In this document: in pieces, positions 17,867 through 24,932 of the stretch
Position numbering within the stretch: the first letter of the stretch is position 1
How the letters are laid out: every line of letters starts with the position of its first letter
Assembly: GCA_028817895.1 (NCBI GenBank)
Contig: JAPPOQ010000016.1
Location: 1 to 50,253 of the forward strand
Direction of reading: 5' to 3'
Source of the DNA: Ahrensia sp.
GTDB taxonomy: Bacteria; Pseudomonadota; Alphaproteobacteria; Rhizobiales; Rhizobiaceae
Length of the DNA: 50,253 nt
Made by a program: the position numbers and the translations under genes
Notes under the pieces: model-generated
Seen by the model: only the letters and a program-made list of their open reading frames with translations
What the model was told of the DNA's origin: nothing
Databases searched by the model: none

Positions 17867-18463
17867 TCACTTGTCTTTGATCGCTTCGATGAAGAGTTCG
17901 ACCTTCACCACTTCGGCCGCTGGTCCAAGCTGGTAGTCCATGCCGAAATCCTTGCGGGTGAGGCTGTATTCGCCTTCAAAGCCTACGCGATAGCCCCCCC
18001 ATGGATCATTGCCTTCCCCTGTCATCACGATTGGGAACGATATCTCCCTGGTGGTCCCCAGGAATGTGAGATTGCCGGTCAGCGTGCCGCCTTTCGCGTC
18101 GCCTTCGAATTTGGTGGATTCGAATTTCGCCTCTCCGAAGCCATCGACGTTGAAGAAGTCCGCACTGCGCAAATGCTTGTCACGCTCGGCATGGTTTGTG
18201 TCGAGGCTGGTCGTGTCGATAACAATGGTGACTTGCTGGGCCTCGGGACCCTTTTCAGGATCATATTGCAGTGTGCCGGTGAAGCTGTTGAAGCGGCCCT
18301 GCACTGTGCCGATCCCGAGATGGCCGGTGCCGAATTTGATGAAGGAGTGACCCGGATCAATCGTGTAACTGGCGGCAAAGGCTGAATGAGTGCCGAAAGC
18401 GCCCGCCATGGTCAGAGCCAGCGCGGCGGCGGTGGATTTCAAAGAGAAGGACGATCTGTTCAT
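17867..18463 (-). CDS. YceI family periplasmic protein
   Basis: A 198-residue lipocalin-fold protein with a signal peptide cut after AFA (residue about 30). The mature part begins ASYTIDPGHSFIKFGTGHLG, the YceI hallmark, and contains GTLTGNLTFLGTTREISFP. YceI proteins bind polyprenyl or quinone-like lipids and respond to stress or pH in E. coli. The ribosome site AGGAG stands eight bases before ATG 18463. It is paired with a cytochrome b561 gene and divergent from a LysR regulator. Confidence 0.93.
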   Translation of the reverse strand: MNRSSFSLKSTAAALALTMAGAFGTHSAFAASYTIDPGHSFIKFGTGHLGIGTVQGRFNSFTGTLQYDPEKGPEAQQVTIVIDTTSLDTNHAERDKHLRSADFFNVDGFGEAKFESTKFEGDAKGGTLTGNLTFLGTTREISFPIVMTGEGNDPWGGYRVGFEGEYSLTRKDFGMDYQLGPAAEVVKVELFIEAIKDK

Positions 18464-18578
18464 TTCAAGCTCCTGTGACTGGGCGTCGGATTTGTGACTG
18501 TTGGCGGCGGAAAGGCCGTGACTAAGAGTTAGGGCTTGTGCGCATCATTCTAAACAGGCAATAGTGCATTCGATCTCC

Positions 18579-18588
18579 GCAATCTTGC
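18579..18588. promoter_or_regulatory. possible LysR operator half-site palindrome
   Basis: GCAATCTTGC is a short palindrome (GCAA/TTGC) ten bases before the LysR start, in the divergent region shared with yceI. LysR regulators commonly bind such dyads (T-N11-A type) beside their own gene. It is short enough to be chance. Confidence 0.2.
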
Positions 18589-18597
18589 AATTCATAA

Positions 18598-19530
18598 ATG
18601 ACCTCATCGCTCGATTGGGACGATCTGCGCCACATACTGGCGGTCAGCGAAAGCGGTTCGGCCGTTGCGGCGGCCCGCCTTCTTGGGGTCAATGCGAGCA
18701 CTGTTCAGCGCAAAATCGCGCGATTTGAAGCAACTCACGGCATCCATTTGTTTGAAAGACGTCGGCGCGGATTACATCCGACGCCGCATTGCTTGGCCCT
18801 CGTTGAAGAAGCGCGAAAGATCAAGGATCGGATCGACGAACTCGACCGCGACCTGCTGGGCGCTGATCAGCGAATGGAAGGGTTGCTGCGGGTCACCTCC
18901 ACTGAGACCTTCATTACACCCTTCATGGCGCGGGCTCTGGCCGATTTTCGCGAGAACCATCCGGCCATACAGATCGAGTTAACCCTGACGAATGCGCAAC
19001 TGAACCTTTCGCGACAGGACGCTGATGTTGCGATAAGGCCTTCCCGCGCGCCGCATGATCTACTCGTCGGCCAGCGCGTCGCCGGGCTTCGCTTTGCCCT
19101 TTACGGCATAGCGGACCATATGAGCGCCTTGCCATCGCAGCCGGACATTGCGGCCTTGCAGGCCTTGCCTTGGATCGGTCTTGGAGACGCATTGAGTGCT
19201 GCGCCGCCGTGCGACTGGATGCATGCCCATATTTCACGCGAGCAGGTGGGCATGATCGTCGATACATTTCCAGCGATGGTAGAGGCAGCGCGGGCGGGTA
19301 TAGGCGTCGCCCTGCTGCCCTGTTCGCTCGCCGATTGCGAACCAAACCTGCTACGGGGGGAAGTGCCGGGTGAACCTCTGGAGACATCTGTGTGGGTTTT
19401 GACCCATCCTGAAATCCGCAACGCAGCACGCATCAAGACCTTCATGACCTTTATGGCCAAGCGTCTGCGCGAAGACTGCGACCGTCTCGAAGGGCGAACC
19501 GATCGCGCGCCGAAGTCGAGCCGATCGTGA
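18598..19530 (+). CDS. LysR family transcriptional regulator
   Basis: A 310-residue regulator with the LysR winged helix-turn-helix in residues about 5-65 (DLRHILAVSESGSAVAAARLLGVNASTVQRKIARFE pattern) and a periplasmic-binding-like effector domain from residue about 92. The effector is unknown. It is transcribed divergently from yceI and cytochrome b561 across 134 bases, so control of that pair is likely. ATG 18598 follows a short AT-rich leader without a strong ribosome site. Confidence 0.92.
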   Translation: MTSSLDWDDLRHILAVSESGSAVAAARLLGVNASTVQRKIARFEATHGIHLFERRRRGLHPTPHCLALVEEARKIKDRIDELDRDLLGADQRMEGLLRVTSTETFITPFMARALADFRENHPAIQIELTLTNAQLNLSRQDADVAIRPSRAPHDLLVGQRVAGLRFALYGIADHMSALPSQPDIAALQALPWIGLGDALSAAPPCDWMHAHISREQVGMIVDTFPAMVEAARAGIGVALLPCSLADCEPNLLRGEVPGEPLETSVWVLTHPEIRNAARIKTFMTFMAKRLREDCDRLEGRTDRAPKSSRS

Positions 19531-19602
19531 TCTGTTCAAAGGTGATGCGAACAGGAGCGATGTGGCTTGAATCCTTGCCTGTCTTCAGTCCACTGTTGGC
19601 GC

Positions 19603-19851
19603 ATGGAAGAATTGATGCGTACCAACAATCCCGTCTCACTGTCCTTTGCTGAATCGCTGCTCACCGATGCAGGGATCGTGCACTTTCTGGCAGACATGCA
19701 TATGAGCGTCGTGGACGGGTCGCTTGGCATTTTGCCGCGGCGCATCATGGTAGATGGGAGCAGATTGATGGAGGCGCGTGATCTGATGCGCCAAGCCGGT
19801 CTGGGGGCGGAACTGCCCGACAAGCCAGTTCGCGATATTGATTCGGCATAG
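19603..19851 (+). CDS. DUF2007 family small protein
   Basis: An 82-residue cytoplasmic protein. The pattern MRTNNPVSLSFAESLLTDAGIVHFLADMHMS and ILPRRIMVDGSRLMEARDLM matches DUF2007, a predicted ferredoxin-like signal-transducing fold of unknown function. Its position just before a tRNA methyltransferase gene is conserved in related genomes. ATG 19615 is an alternative start. Confidence 0.85.
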   Translation: MEELMRTNNPVSLSFAESLLTDAGIVHFLADMHMSVVDGSLGILPRRIMVDGSRLMEARDLMRQAGLGAELPDKPVRDIDSA

Positions 19852-19865
19852 GTATCGTCGGTCAT

Positions 19866-20639
19866 ATGGCGCGTATGAGTACCACGATCGATCCGTTTCA
19901 CGATCAAACATTCCATGCCGTGCAGGCGCGAGACGGGCACCGTTCCGGTGTCGACGCGATCCTGCTGGCTGCAATTGTTCCCCCCGACACGTTGGGGCGT
20001 GTCGTGGATTTTGGAGCAGGTTCCGGGGTGGCGGGCATGGCTGTGGCCAATCGTTGCAGCCGAGCGTCTGTCGATCTCGTGGAAAGCGATCCGGCCATGG
20101 CGGCGCTGGCTCGACAGGGAGTTGCGCTGGCGGAGAATGATCACATGGCCAAGAGACTGAAAGTAATCGATGCCGATGTGACAAGCAGCGGACAGCAGCG
20201 GCGAGAGGCCGGCCTGTTGGATGACTGCTACGATGTCGTGATCGCCAATCCGCCCTTCAACGACAGGGGATTTCGCCCCTCACCGAACACGCTGAAGGCC
20301 GCAGCGCATATGATGGAAGAGGACCTGCTGGAAAATTGGATGCGCACCGCCGCAGCCGTGTCACGCCCCTCCGGGCGTTTGTTCATGATAATGCGCCCAC
20401 AAAATCTGCGTGAGTTGTTGGATGCTTTGGTCGGGCGCTACGGGGCCATCAGCATCAAGCCGGTCCACGCCAAGTCCAACAAACCGGCGACGCGTATCCT
20501 TGTTAGCGCGCAACGCGGCTCCAAAACGCCGCTTCGCCTGCTGGAACCGTTCACGCTGCATCAGGACAGCGGTGCGTTCACAATCGAGGCGGACATCATA
20601 TTTCGAGGCCGGGCCGGGTTCGATCTCGTCTCAGCTTGA
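19866..20639 (+). CDS. tRNA1(Val) (adenine(37)-N6)-methyltransferase-like protein
   Basis: A 257-residue class I SAM-dependent methyltransferase. The SAM loop is VVDFGAGSGVAGMAVA and the catalytic NPPF motif, typical of N6-adenine methylation, lies in VVIANPPFNDRGF. Overall this is the TrmN6 (YfiC) family, which methylates A37 of tRNA1(Val) in E. coli. Substrate identity is inferred. Start may be ATG 19866 or 19875. It follows the DUF2007 gene by 14 bases. Confidence 0.85.
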   Translation: MARMSTTIDPFHDQTFHAVQARDGHRSGVDAILLAAIVPPDTLGRVVDFGAGSGVAGMAVANRCSRASVDLVESDPAMAALARQGVALAENDHMAKRLKVIDADVTSSGQQRREAGLLDDCYDVVIANPPFNDRGFRPSPNTLKAAAHMMEEDLLENWMRTAAAVSRPSGRLFMIMRPQNLRELLDALVGRYGAISIKPVHAKSNKPATRILVSAQRGSKTPLRLLEPFTLHQDSGAFTIEADIIFRGRAGFDLVSA

Positions 20640-20723
20640 GCCTTTTGGGTGATTTGTATCGGTTGAAAATGCCTTCAGGCTGCCTAACTCACTGCAAAGT
20701 GACCGCAGAAAGTCTGTTTCGCC

Positions 20724-21602
20724 TTGGCCAATTTCCTCACCCGTTTCCTGCCAAAGAAGTTTCGCAAGTCCTCGACGACTATCCCCGTTGTCCGCCTAAG
20801 CGGAGCCATCATGACGGGCGGCTCAGCACTGCGCCCAGCGCTCAATCTGGCAAGTTGCGCCGATCTGCTCAAAAAGGCCTTCGAGATCAAGCAGGCTCCA
20901 GCGGTCGCCATCGTCATCAACTCGCCCGGCGGTTCGCCCGTCCAGTCGCACCTAATCCATCGCCGAATCCGAGCTCTTGCCGAGGAAAATGACAAGAAGG
21001 TGCATGTCTTCGTTGAAGACGCCGCCGCGTCCGGGGGCTATTTGATCGCATGTGCGGGGGATGACATCACCGCAGACCCATCCAGCATTGTCGGATCCAT
21101 CGGTGTGGTATCCGCAGGTTTCGGATTCGTGGACGCCATCGACAAGCTTGGGATTCAGCGTCGGGTTCACACCGCGGGTCAGAATAAGAGCGTTCTCGAC
21201 CCGTTTCTGCCGGAAAAGAAGACTGACATCGCCCGGCTGAAGGAATTGCAGCTCAACATCCACGACATGTTCATCGACGTTGTCAAAACGGGTCGTGGAG
21301 AGCGGCTGGCCGACGACAAAGACATGTTCTCAGGCCTGTTCTGGACGGGTCAAAAGGCGAAAGATCTCGGCCTTGTCGACGCGATAGGCGATCTGCGCTC
21401 TTCTATGAAACAGCGCTATGGCGATGAAACCGACCTGAAGCTCATTGAAGGAAAGCGCGGCTTGTTCGGAAGGCGCTCTGCCTTTGGTCTGGCGCAGCCC
21501 GCAATGTTCGCAGATTTTGGCTCACATGCCGCGCAGGCGCTGGTGGATGGAGCCTTGACCAGCCTTGAAGAACGGGCTTTGTGGTCCAGGCTGGGCTTGT
21601 AG
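20724..21602 (+). CDS. S49 (SppA/SohB) family serine peptidase
   Basis: A 292-residue signal-peptide-peptidase-like protease with a Ser-Lys dyad: Ser103 in AAASGGYLIACAGDDI and Lys155 in AGQNKSVLDPF. INSPGGSP is the conserved oxyanion region. Such enzymes degrade cleaved signal peptides and misplaced membrane proteins, but this form lacks an N-terminal membrane helix and may be soluble or peripheral. The frame opens after a TGA at 20700-20702 and the first usable start is TTG 20724 (MANFLTRFLPKKF). Confidence 0.9.
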   Translation: MANFLTRFLPKKFRKSSTTIPVVRLSGAIMTGGSALRPALNLASCADLLKKAFEIKQAPAVAIVINSPGGSPVQSHLIHRRIRALAEENDKKVHVFVEDAAASGGYLIACAGDDITADPSSIVGSIGVVSAGFGFVDAIDKLGIQRRVHTAGQNKSVLDPFLPEKKTDIARLKELQLNIHDMFIDVVKTGRGERLADDKDMFSGLFWTGQKAKDLGLVDAIGDLRSSMKQRYGDETDLKLIEGKRGLFGRRSAFGLAQPAMFADFGSHAAQALVDGALTSLEERALWSRLGL

Positions 21603-21694
21603 CCTCACACATTTGCACCGCTGGTGTGACGCAGTGCTGCCACAAGGTGGGGCCAAAAGGGTGGCACGCCAGAAAGGAAGGGTGGGAGATTGTC

Positions 21695-21886
21695 GTGATA
21701 CAACTCGTTGCGTTGGGTGCCATTGGTGGTGTCGCCTATATCGCTTGGTCGTCGTTCAAAAAGCATATGGCGCAGATTGAGGCTGAAGAGATTGAGCAGC
21801 GTCGGCAGCCAAAGCTTGCTGGAGAACTTGAGCGCGATCCCGTGACCGGCAAATACAGACTGAAGGGTGAAAGCCAAGACGGTTGA
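21695..21886 (+). CDS. small single-span membrane protein
   Basis: A 63-residue protein starting at GTG 21695, preceded by GGGAG at good spacing. One hydrophobic helix (VALGAIGGVAYIAWSSF) is followed by a charged tail with AGELERDPVTGKYRLK. A short conserved membrane protein is often found at this place between the S49 peptidase gene and glyQ in related bacteria. Function unknown. Confidence 0.7.
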   Translation: MIQLVALGAIGGVAYIAWSSFKKHMAQIEAEEIEQRRQPKLAGELERDPVTGKYRLKGESQDG

Positions 21887-21943
21887 CGCTCGGGCGGCGC
21901 GCATGCCATCGATCTTTCATTGCGCGCCGATATTCGAGCCATC

Positions 21944-22879
21944 ATGTCCCACGATCCCACCAAGTCTTTTCAAGGTCTTATCCTCACATTGCATGACTAT
22001 TGGGCGCGCTATGGTTGCGTGATCCTTCAGCCCTACGATATGGAAGTGGGAGCGGGCACGTTTCACCCCGGTACGACTTTGCGCGCTTTGGGGCCGCGAA
22101 GCTGGAACGCCGCCTATGTTCAGCCCTCGCGCAGGCCCACTGATGGGCGATATGGCGAAAATCCCAACCGGTTGCAGCATTACTATCAGTATCAGGTGTT
22201 GCTCAAACCTTCCCCTCGAGATTTGCAGGAGCTTTATCTGGGGTCGCTTGACGCAATCGGCATTGATCCGCTGCTGCATGACATACGCTTCGTCGAGGAT
22301 GATTGGGAATCCCCCACGCTCGGCGCCTGGGGTCTGGGCTGGGAAGTGTGGTGTGATGGCATGGAGGTGTCCCAATTCACATACTTTCAGCAGGTCTGCG
22401 GCTTTGAATGCGCGCCTGTGTCCGGTGAGTTGACCTACGGGCTCGAACGCCTGGCGATGTATGTGCAAAATGTCGACAACGTCTATGATCTGAACTTCAA
22501 CGGCAAGGATGGCGACGAGCGTGTCTCTTATGGTGATGTCTTCCAGCAGACCGAGCGCGAATACAGCCGCTGGAACTTTGATGTTGCCGACAGTGCCACG
22601 CTGCTTCGGCATTTCGAGGATGCTGAAGCTGAATGCCACCGAATTTTGTCGGCAGAGCCGCTTGACCCCAAGAAAAATAGCGAGATCGTCATGGCGCATC
22701 CCGCCTATGACCAGTGCATCAAGGCCAGCCACGCTTTCAATTTGCTGGATGCACGCGGTGTCATATCCGTGACGGAAAGGCAAAACTACATCGGCCGCGT
22801 GCGTGATTTGGCCAAAGCCTGCGGGCAGGCCTTTCTGAAAACCGAAGCCGGCGGAGCCTCGCTGAGGGCCGGGGGCTAA
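21944..22879 (+). CDS. glyQ: glycyl-tRNA synthetase alpha subunit
   Basis: Catalytic alpha chain of the bacterial alpha2beta2 glycyl-tRNA synthetase, 311 residues. Motifs [23 protein letters not shown] near the start and [18 protein letters not shown] are typical. ATG 21944 gives the standard [10 protein letters not shown] start. The beta chain glyS lies 2 kb downstream, separated by a patatin gene, a CDGSH protein and two small membrane genes, rather than adjacent. Confidence 0.97.
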   Translation: MSHDPTKSFQGLILTLHDYWARYGCVILQPYDMEVGAGTFHPGTTLRALGPRSWNAAYVQPSRRPTDGRYGENPNRLQHYYQYQVLLKPSPRDLQELYLGSLDAIGIDPLLHDIRFVEDDWESPTLGAWGLGWEVWCDGMEVSQFTYFQQVCGFECAPVSGELTYGLERLAMYVQNVDNVYDLNFNGKDGDERVSYGDVFQQTEREYSRWNFDVADSATLLRHFEDAEAECHRILSAEPLDPKKNSEIVMAHPAYDQCIKASHAFNLLDARGVISVTERQNYIGRVRDLAKACGQAFLKTEAGGASLRAGG

Positions 22880-22884
22880 CGGTC

Positions 22885-23913
22885 GTGGCAAAAGGTTCAT
22901 GGACGAAACGAAAGAAGCTCAATCTGGCTCTGCAGGGTGGTGGTGCACACGGTGCTTACACCTGGGGCGTGCTCGACCGGTTACTGGAAGATGGCCGTAT
23001 CGACCTGACTGGCATTTCCGGCACCAGCATTGGCGCCATCAATGCGACTGTCATGGCAGACGGTCTGTGCACGGGCGATCACGAAAAGGCGCGCGAAAAG
23101 CTGGCCGACTTTTGGGAGAAGATGGGGCGATTGTCCTATACCAGTCCGATCCAGCGCATGCCCTGGTCCAAGCTGACAGGCAATTGGACACTGAATTACT
23201 CACCCGGCCGCATGATGATGGACGCCATCACCAATGTCTGGTCCCCCTATGAGTTCAACCCGATGAACTTTAATCCGCTGCATGATCTCATCGAGAGCGA
23301 GATCGACTTCGAGCGGGTGCGCAAGAACCGGGAATTCGAACTGTTCGTTTGCGCAACGAATGTGAAAACCGGCAAAACGAAGGTGTTTGCCGGAGAAGAG
23401 CTTACCGCAGATGCCGTGATGGCCTCCTCTTGTCTGCCCGAATATTTCCATGCGGTGGAGATCGATGGCGAGCACTACTGGGATGGCGGCTTTATGGGCA
23501 ATCCGCCGCTCTTTCCTCTGTTTTATCGCACCAACTGCGCCGATGTGCTGCTCATCCAGATCAATCCGGTGGAGATCGAGGAGGTGCCGAAAACGGCCTT
23601 CGCCATTCACAACCGCGTCAACGAAATCACCTTCAATGCAACGTTGCTGCGCGAACTGCGTACCATTGAGTTCGTCAGCCGCCTGATCGATGAGGGCAAG
23701 CTGGGCGATCAATACATGCAGGTGCGTATGCATGCCATCCCCGCGGCGCGCGAGATGCTCGACCTTTCTGCCTCGTCCAAACTCAATCTGGAACCGGCTT
23801 TCCTGGATTACTTGAAAAATCTGGGCCGCGCTTCTGCGGAAGCGTTTCTGGAATGTGATTTTGACCGCGTTGGCAAGGAAGCGACGCTGGATCTTCGGGC
23901 GATGTTCAGTTGA
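22885..23913 (+). CDS. patatin-like phospholipase
   Basis: A 342-residue lipid acyl hydrolase. The Ser-Asp dyad is seen as GISGTSIGAIN (GxSxG) and DGGFMGN, and the oxyanion loop as LQGGGAHGAY. C-terminal region is longer than the catalytic core. Related proteins act on membrane phospholipids or storage granules; the substrate is unknown here. GTG 22885 starts six bases after glyQ stop. Confidence 0.9.
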   Translation: MAKGSWTKRKKLNLALQGGGAHGAYTWGVLDRLLEDGRIDLTGISGTSIGAINATVMADGLCTGDHEKAREKLADFWEKMGRLSYTSPIQRMPWSKLTGNWTLNYSPGRMMMDAITNVWSPYEFNPMNFNPLHDLIESEIDFERVRKNREFELFVCATNVKTGKTKVFAGEELTADAVMASSCLPEYFHAVEIDGEHYWDGGFMGNPPLFPLFYRTNCADVLLIQINPVEIEEVPKTAFAIHNRVNEITFNATLLRELRTIEFVSRLIDEGKLGDQYMQVRMHAIPAAREMLDLSASSKLNLEPAFLDYLKNLGRASAEAFLECDFDRVGKEATLDLRAMFS

Positions 23914-23935
23914 TGACCACAGAAGGGATTTTTTG

Positions 23936-24172
23936 ATGAAAGGTGAAGTTGCGGGTACGGTACCCATCAAGGTCGATGTCGAGGCAGAAAAAAGCTACTT
24001 CTGGTGCACGTGCGGGAAGTCCTCAAACCAGCCCTTTTGCGACGGGTCGCATCAGGGCACGGAATTCGCGCCCATGAAATGGACCGCGGACGTGGATGGC
24101 GCGAAGTTCTTCTGCACCTGCAAACAAACGGACAACGGCCCGCTCTGCGACGGCAGTCATAACGCATTGTAG
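23936..24172 (+). CDS. double CDGSH iron-sulfur domain protein
   Basis: A 78-residue protein with two CDGSH motifs, CTCGKSSNQPFCDGSH and CTCKQTDNGPLCDGSH, each with the three Cys and one His that bind a [2Fe-2S] cluster. This tandem form is the bacterial mitoNEET-related type. Role is in electron or cluster transfer by family inference. It starts 22 bases after the patatin gene. Confidence 0.92.
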   Translation: MKGEVAGTVPIKVDVEAEKSYFWCTCGKSSNQPFCDGSHQGTEFAPMKWTADVDGAKFFCTCKQTDNGPLCDGSHNAL

Positions 24173-24198
24173 TTTGGTCTAAACCGAGGGCCGCTGGG

Positions 24199-24582
24199 GT
24201 GTCCAACGAGTTTCAAATTGTCACTGCGATCTATCAAATCGTGATCATGGTGGCGGTTGGGGCGGGCGCGGTGTTCGCACTTTTGCAGCTAAGACGCAGT
24301 CAGCGTCGTGATCTGCTGGACATTTATCAAGAGGCTTGTCGCGATCTGGATTCTGAGGGAGCGCAGTCTCGCATGTCTGGATTTCAACGATTGCTGCATT
24401 TGCGTGGCAATCGAATTGTTGGACCATTGGCACTCTCCCACATTGAACACTATCTCAATACCTGCGATGGCGAGGAACGGGCATTTGCTCGTGCGCGCCT
24501 GTCGCTGTATGAAGATGACGATGCACAATTGGCAGCGGTGCTGGCCAACGACTTGCGGCGTCGCAACAAACAAGGGGTCTGA
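24199..24582 (+). CDS. membrane-anchored protein of unknown function
   Basis: A 127-residue protein from GTG 24199. One N-terminal membrane helix (IYQIVIMVAVGAGAVFALLQL) is followed by a soluble helical domain rich in Arg, Asp and Leu (RRSQRRDLLDIYQEACRDL; RARLSLYEDDDAQLAAVLANDLRRR). I do not recognise a family. It is followed six bases later by another small membrane gene; the pair may be one unit. Confidence 0.6.
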   Translation: MSNEFQIVTAIYQIVIMVAVGAGAVFALLQLRRSQRRDLLDIYQEACRDLDSEGAQSRMSGFQRLLHLRGNRIVGPLALSHIEHYLNTCDGEERAFARARLSLYEDDDAQLAAVLANDLRRRNKQGV

Positions 24583-24587
24583 GGGCC

Positions 24588-24752
24588 ATGAGTTCGATCG
24601 GTGTTATGCTCATCGTGATCAGCTGTCTTGCATTGTGCTTTATCCTTTTCATGTTTGGGCTGTTTGTTCGTTTGCTATTGAAGGAGCTCCGCCCGTTTGA
24701 CGGTGCGAAGCACAAGGTAAGGCATTTGGCGCAAGGTCGCCGGTCTGCCTAG
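24588..24752 (+). CDS. small membrane protein, 54 residues
   Basis: ATG 24588 to TAG 24750-24752, with GAGGGCC just before the start. Residues about 5-27 form one strongly hydrophobic helix (IVISCLALCFILFMFGLF), then a basic tail (KHKVRHLAQGRRSA) likely cytoplasmic. Too short to assign a family. It lies directly between the previous membrane gene and the glyS leader. Confidence 0.5.
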   Translation: MSSIGVMLIVISCLALCFILFMFGLFVRLLLKELRPFDGAKHKVRHLAQGRRSA

Positions 24753-24772
24753 TCTGTACGAAACTTCGACTC

Positions 24773-24892
24773 ATGCCTGACCTTCTTCTTGAACTTCGCT
24801 GCGAGGAAATTCCTGCTCGCCCGCGTCGCCCGCAGCGCAGCGAGGACGCGCAGACAGGAAACGGCATGCGAGGCGGCTTGATCGATGCCTGA
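24773..24892 (+). CDS. 39-codon leader ORF overlapping glyS start
   Basis: The first copy of the duplicated glyS start begins an open frame with the same first 16 residues as GlyS ([16 protein letters not shown]), then diverges into an Arg-rich tail and stops at TGA 24890-24892, overlapping the true glyS ATG at 24885 in another frame. It has no strong ribosome site of its own. It may be a mere by-product of the duplication, or its termination may couple to glyS initiation. Confidence 0.35.
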   Translation: MPDLLLELRCEEIPARPRRPQRSEDAQTGNGMRGGLIDA

Positions 24893-24932
24893 CCTTCTTC
24901 TTGAACTTCGCTGCGAGGAAATTCCTGCTCGC
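24773..24932. repeat. 48-bp direct repeat flanking the glyS start (112-bp period)
   Basis: Bases 24773-24820 are identical to 24885-24932, the first 16 codons of glyS (ATGCCTGACC...). Between the copies lie 64 bases rich in GC with small dyads (GCGTC/GACGC). The event looks like a tandem duplication of the glyS 5' end followed by insertion or decay of the spacer. Confidence 0.95.

Noticed and set aside
18545-18565. ATTCTAAA similar to half of the iron-responsive ICE motif upstream of yceI
   Set aside because: Only one half-site is present; the inverse half is missing.
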